From Cristatella mucedo (lineage: Eukaryota > Bryozoa > Phylactolaemata > Cristatellidae), in assembly GCA_009760855.2 (NCBI GenBank), contig WPIO01000169.1, positions 301,501 to 365,000 on the forward strand: a stretch of 63,500 bases of DNA. The letters run 5' to 3'. Position numbers and translations under genes: made by a program. Position 1 is the first letter of the stretch. Each line of letters begins with the position of its first letter. The notes under the pieces are model-generated. The model did no database searches, was not told where the DNA came from, and saw only the letters and a list, made by a program, of their open reading frames with translations. Below are positions 61,055-63,500 of the stretch, in pieces.

Positions 61055-61315
61055 TGGTCGAGCTTCAGGCACGGTCGTGGGTTCGAGTCCTGCCGCTGCA
61101 GGCGATGCTTCATTGCTCTCCGAAAGCTGAGGAGATAATGGCTGGTGACCCGTGATGGCACACTAAGTAAGGCGGTTGCTTTTCATGACCTTGGTCCAGA
61201 GGTCGTGGGTTCGAATCCTGCGGTGGGCAATCCTTTAGTGCCACTGCAAGCGGTGGTGATCGACGTCAAGGCTCGTCTGTCGCTATAAAAAAGGCTGTTA
61301 AGTCAGCTAGTAAAA
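61055..61315 (+). mobile_element. Two adjacent SINE2-type copies (one partial, one near-complete)
   Basis: 61070-61125 carries a B-box GTCGTGGGTTCGAGTCC with a short body. 61147-61312 is a full SINE2: CCGTGATGGCACACTAAGTAAGG, GAGGTCGTGGGTTCGAATCC, CCACTGCAAGCGGTGGTGAT, GGCTGTTAAGTCAGC. Its ATTT tail has been lost. Confidence 0.82.
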
Positions 61316-62185
61316 GAATGGTATTTCAATATCTTTGCAGCTGCTAAGGTGAGCCTGCCAGTTCTGCCAACCATTTCACCGTACGTTTGCTCGCGCGTAA
61401 AACGGCAGCTCTGCCGGCCGATCACAAAATCAGCTAGGACCATCAAGATCTGACTCTTGCTCCTCCGTAGCTCTGAACTCTGACTTTTGTATCAATTTTG
61501 CATTCCTCGAAATTGGCTGTGAAATTGGAATGAGCGCTCGTAGTCTACTGCTGTCTATTGCGTGAGAAATGGGTGGGAGAAAAGAATGTATTCAGACCGC
61601 CGTCTCAGCGTTTGAACTCGACTGGAAAGCAAGTCTGCTGGTCAGGACACGCGGCAAAAAAATGCAGCAGCCATCGGATTGACGCAGACGCTTTCAAAAT
61701 GTATGAAAACCGGCGTCACCCGCCATCTAGAAATCTCTGTAATTTCTCTTTTAGCAGAAGATTCCAGTGAGCCGCGAATGCGAGGCTGAGAGATAAACAG
61801 CGAATACGAGGCTCCAGGAAGGCTGTAGGCAGTGCCATCTTTCTGACGACGAATTCATCAAGTGCTTAAAGTCTCCGAGAATTAGTTGCCAAGAGCCTTT
61901 CTAATTGGAATAAATTACCATTTTTTGGAAAATAGAAGTAGGAGATGTGTTAATAACGCCGCACTTATGCTCTCAGATTTTGCAATAGCCGCGCTGAGCT
62001 TATCCGGCATAATTTCTCAAACGCGCTCACTCGTTATGAGCGAGTTAATCGCCATTAGCGCCCTCTGCCGGAGCAAACAGCATAGTACGTACGATATACC
62101 TACTTTAAATATTGCTCCTTCCGTCCAGCGTTAGTAAAAAATTATATAAATCCAGAGGCAAATTGCGAGTGTTAATACTAAAAAA
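61316..62185. other. No gene recognised
   Basis: Average composition, short open frames only. Confidence 0.4.
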
Positions 62186-62190
62186 CAGAG

Positions 62191-62500
62191 TAATACAGTC
62201 GACTCCGTATATAAGAATATCGGATATAGGAATATCCGCTTATAAGAATAGTAGTTCTGCGGCCCAGATATACTCTTCCCATAGTCTCAATCCGCATAAG
62301 GGAATACTCCGCCTAAAATAATGGCCATTTGCCGGCCCGAGCAAAAGCTTATAAGCAGAATCAAAGATTAGGTTTTTATCTTTTGGAGTCGAAGAGTTTA
62401 TTAGTCGTAGTGTATATCTTGTCAACCTTAGCAGTGGAACTACGGCAAATTGAATGCCGGAAGGCCATTCTTGCATCATTACAGCGGACCTCATTTTAGA
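62191..62500. mobile_element. Possible pogo/Tigger-like DNA transposon terminus
   Basis: TACAGTCGACTCCGTATATA begins a run of TATAAGAATATCCG-type units (62195-62255, echoed at 62300-62345 and 62340-62375). CAGT next to TA plus 'TATCCGCTTATAAGAAT' is typical of pogo/Tigger ends. A minus-strand frame runs 62494 to 62240 and ends in the repeat-like DNA. The other terminus was not found. Confidence 0.35.
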
Positions 62501-62764
62501 TTATTTTTCATTCTAGCCGTAGTTGCTCTGAGGCCAAGCTCTGAGGCCGAGTTCTCTATTTTATTGTCTCCAGTCTACAGCACACGGATTTTCTTTGAAT
62601 GTCGATGCATCGACAGCACAAGTGCTACTATTAAAAACCGTCTGTCTGCGGCATCTCGCGCCGGTTCCAGTGCCAGTGCCGAGTCACCAAAGACGGCATG
62701 GCATGTCGTTTTAATAAACCAGCACAATAAACCAGCACAATAATAACACGAATTGAAGGTTGTG

Positions 62765-62955
62765 CAACTTCCTAGTATGTCTCTTCATTCTATTGCCCTT
62801 GCCTACCTATCAGAACTACTCACTCCTCAATCTGGCGAGGCATCGCACCATGAGTTCTTCTGACTCAAGTCGTGTAGCAGTGCCTCGAACCAACCTCAAA
62901 TTCTTTAGAGACCACGCCTTTAGTAGAGCTTGCGCCTCAAAGGATAAACAATTTC
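62765..62955 (+). repeat. LINE A C-terminal fragment, sense
   Basis: 'MSLHSIALAYLSELLTPQSG' (about 62778-62837), then in another frame 'VAVPRTNLKFFRDHAFSRA' at 62875-62930. It matches the LINE A C-terminal block with frameshifts. Confidence 0.75.
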
Positions 62956-63500
62956 GTTATTTACCACAAATTTTCCTTTTGCGACAAGTGCAGGGATACG
63001 TTTACATTTTCTTCGTGTGAAAAAACGTAGGATTCACTGTGCTGAAATTTTTGATTCATATTTTATCAGATGAAAAAAACAAGAGAATTAATATGCATTT
63101 TTGCGACATTAAAAAAACAACATTTATTTAATCATTAGAAATGAGTTCTAATATAGATGTACGTTTACCCTGTTAATCACTTTAACGAGCCAGCTCCTGG
63201 ATGTAGTCTTTTATCCGGTTCTCATCACGCTGTCCTCGCTAAGAGCGTTCGAAGTGTGCCGAGTCCCGGCGGAAGCGATCTCCTCGCTCCGCCGATTGAT
63301 CGGCCGTGACCTTCTTGAATTGAGTCAAGGTTGAGCTTCGAGGATAAATACACCATGCAGTCTGTTTGGGCAGTGGTAATTCAGCATAGTCTGAAGCCTA
63401 TCTACATATTTTCTATTTTCTATCTACATATTTTCTTTTTTCCTCGTAACTGACCAGGAAGGCCCGAGCCACGAGGCAACGCGACTACTCAAGTTTGCTT
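62956..63500. other. Window end, nothing recognised
   Basis: AT-rich to 63180, then mixed composition. A TCTATCTACATATTTTCT duplication lies at about 63398-63440. Confidence 0.35.

Overview
This is a window of animal (metazoan) nuclear DNA. It has split genes with GT-AG introns, CpG-rich promoter-like blocks, abundant microsatellites, tRNA-derived SINEs and many broken CR1/L2-like LINEs. Gene style (small PABPN1 introns, single-copy exons among dense repeats) suggests an invertebrate, but the sequence alone does not let me name the phylum. No bacterial genes, operons, CRISPR arrays or rRNA genes were seen. Most of the DNA is repeat-derived, and nearly all the long open frames are LINE fragments, simple-repeat translations or GC-rich shadow frames.

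Three multi-exon genes can be assembled by hand, all on the + strand. (1) START1, about 9438-14668, and (2) START2, about 29835-45820, are tandem paralogues of the StAR/STARD3-type START lipid-transfer family. Both assemble into six coding exons with the same intron phases (1, 0, 0, 2, 0), a short hydrophobic or basic N-terminus, a low-complexity linker and a C-terminal START domain; I get 337 and 340 codons of protein. The last four exons of each are secure; the first two are inferred from phase and position. Candidate alternative first exons lie at 10727 (START1) and 27077 (START2). (3) PABPN1, 51788-53330, is a complete seven-exon nuclear poly(A)-binding protein gene of 242 codons, ending in the family's WYSPY tail. 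About 200 bp after it lies a small exon-like piece coding for the second half of a LIM zinc finger.

The rest is mobile DNA. LINE family A (3' tail with a GCGCC...GGCGC hairpin and ATT repeats) and family B (3' tail of TTACA-type repeats) occur in both orientations. They are nested in one another at 15.1-17.7 kb, fused head to head at 2.2 kb, and form part of a tandem 430-bp duplication at 30.8-31.7 kb. Two tRNA-derived SINE families recur. SINE1 carries the same 3' hairpin as LINE A, pointing to LINE A as its mobilising partner; SINE2 ends in ATTT repeats. A 1337-bp solo LTR with TG...CA ends and a CTTC target duplication splits a LINE B copy at 54973-56309. A 153-bp hAT miniature element at 35479-35631 strongly resembles SPIN ('Space Invader') elements, a family known for horizontal transfer between animals; it lies in a START2 intron.

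Layout: 1-1050 GC-rich block; 1050-2760 SINE/LINE debris; 2760-5550 nothing recognised; 5550-7815 LINE A; 8.3-8.7 kb GA satellite; 9.4-14.7 kb START1; 15.1-26 kb LINE/SINE and possible LTR material; 26.1-29.8 kb GC-rich CGG-repeat promoter region; 29.8-45.8 kb START2 with repeat-filled introns; 45.8-51.8 kb repeats; 51.8-53.6 kb PABPN1 and the LIM-like exon; 54.5-63.5 kb repeats, solo LTR and a pogo-like terminus.
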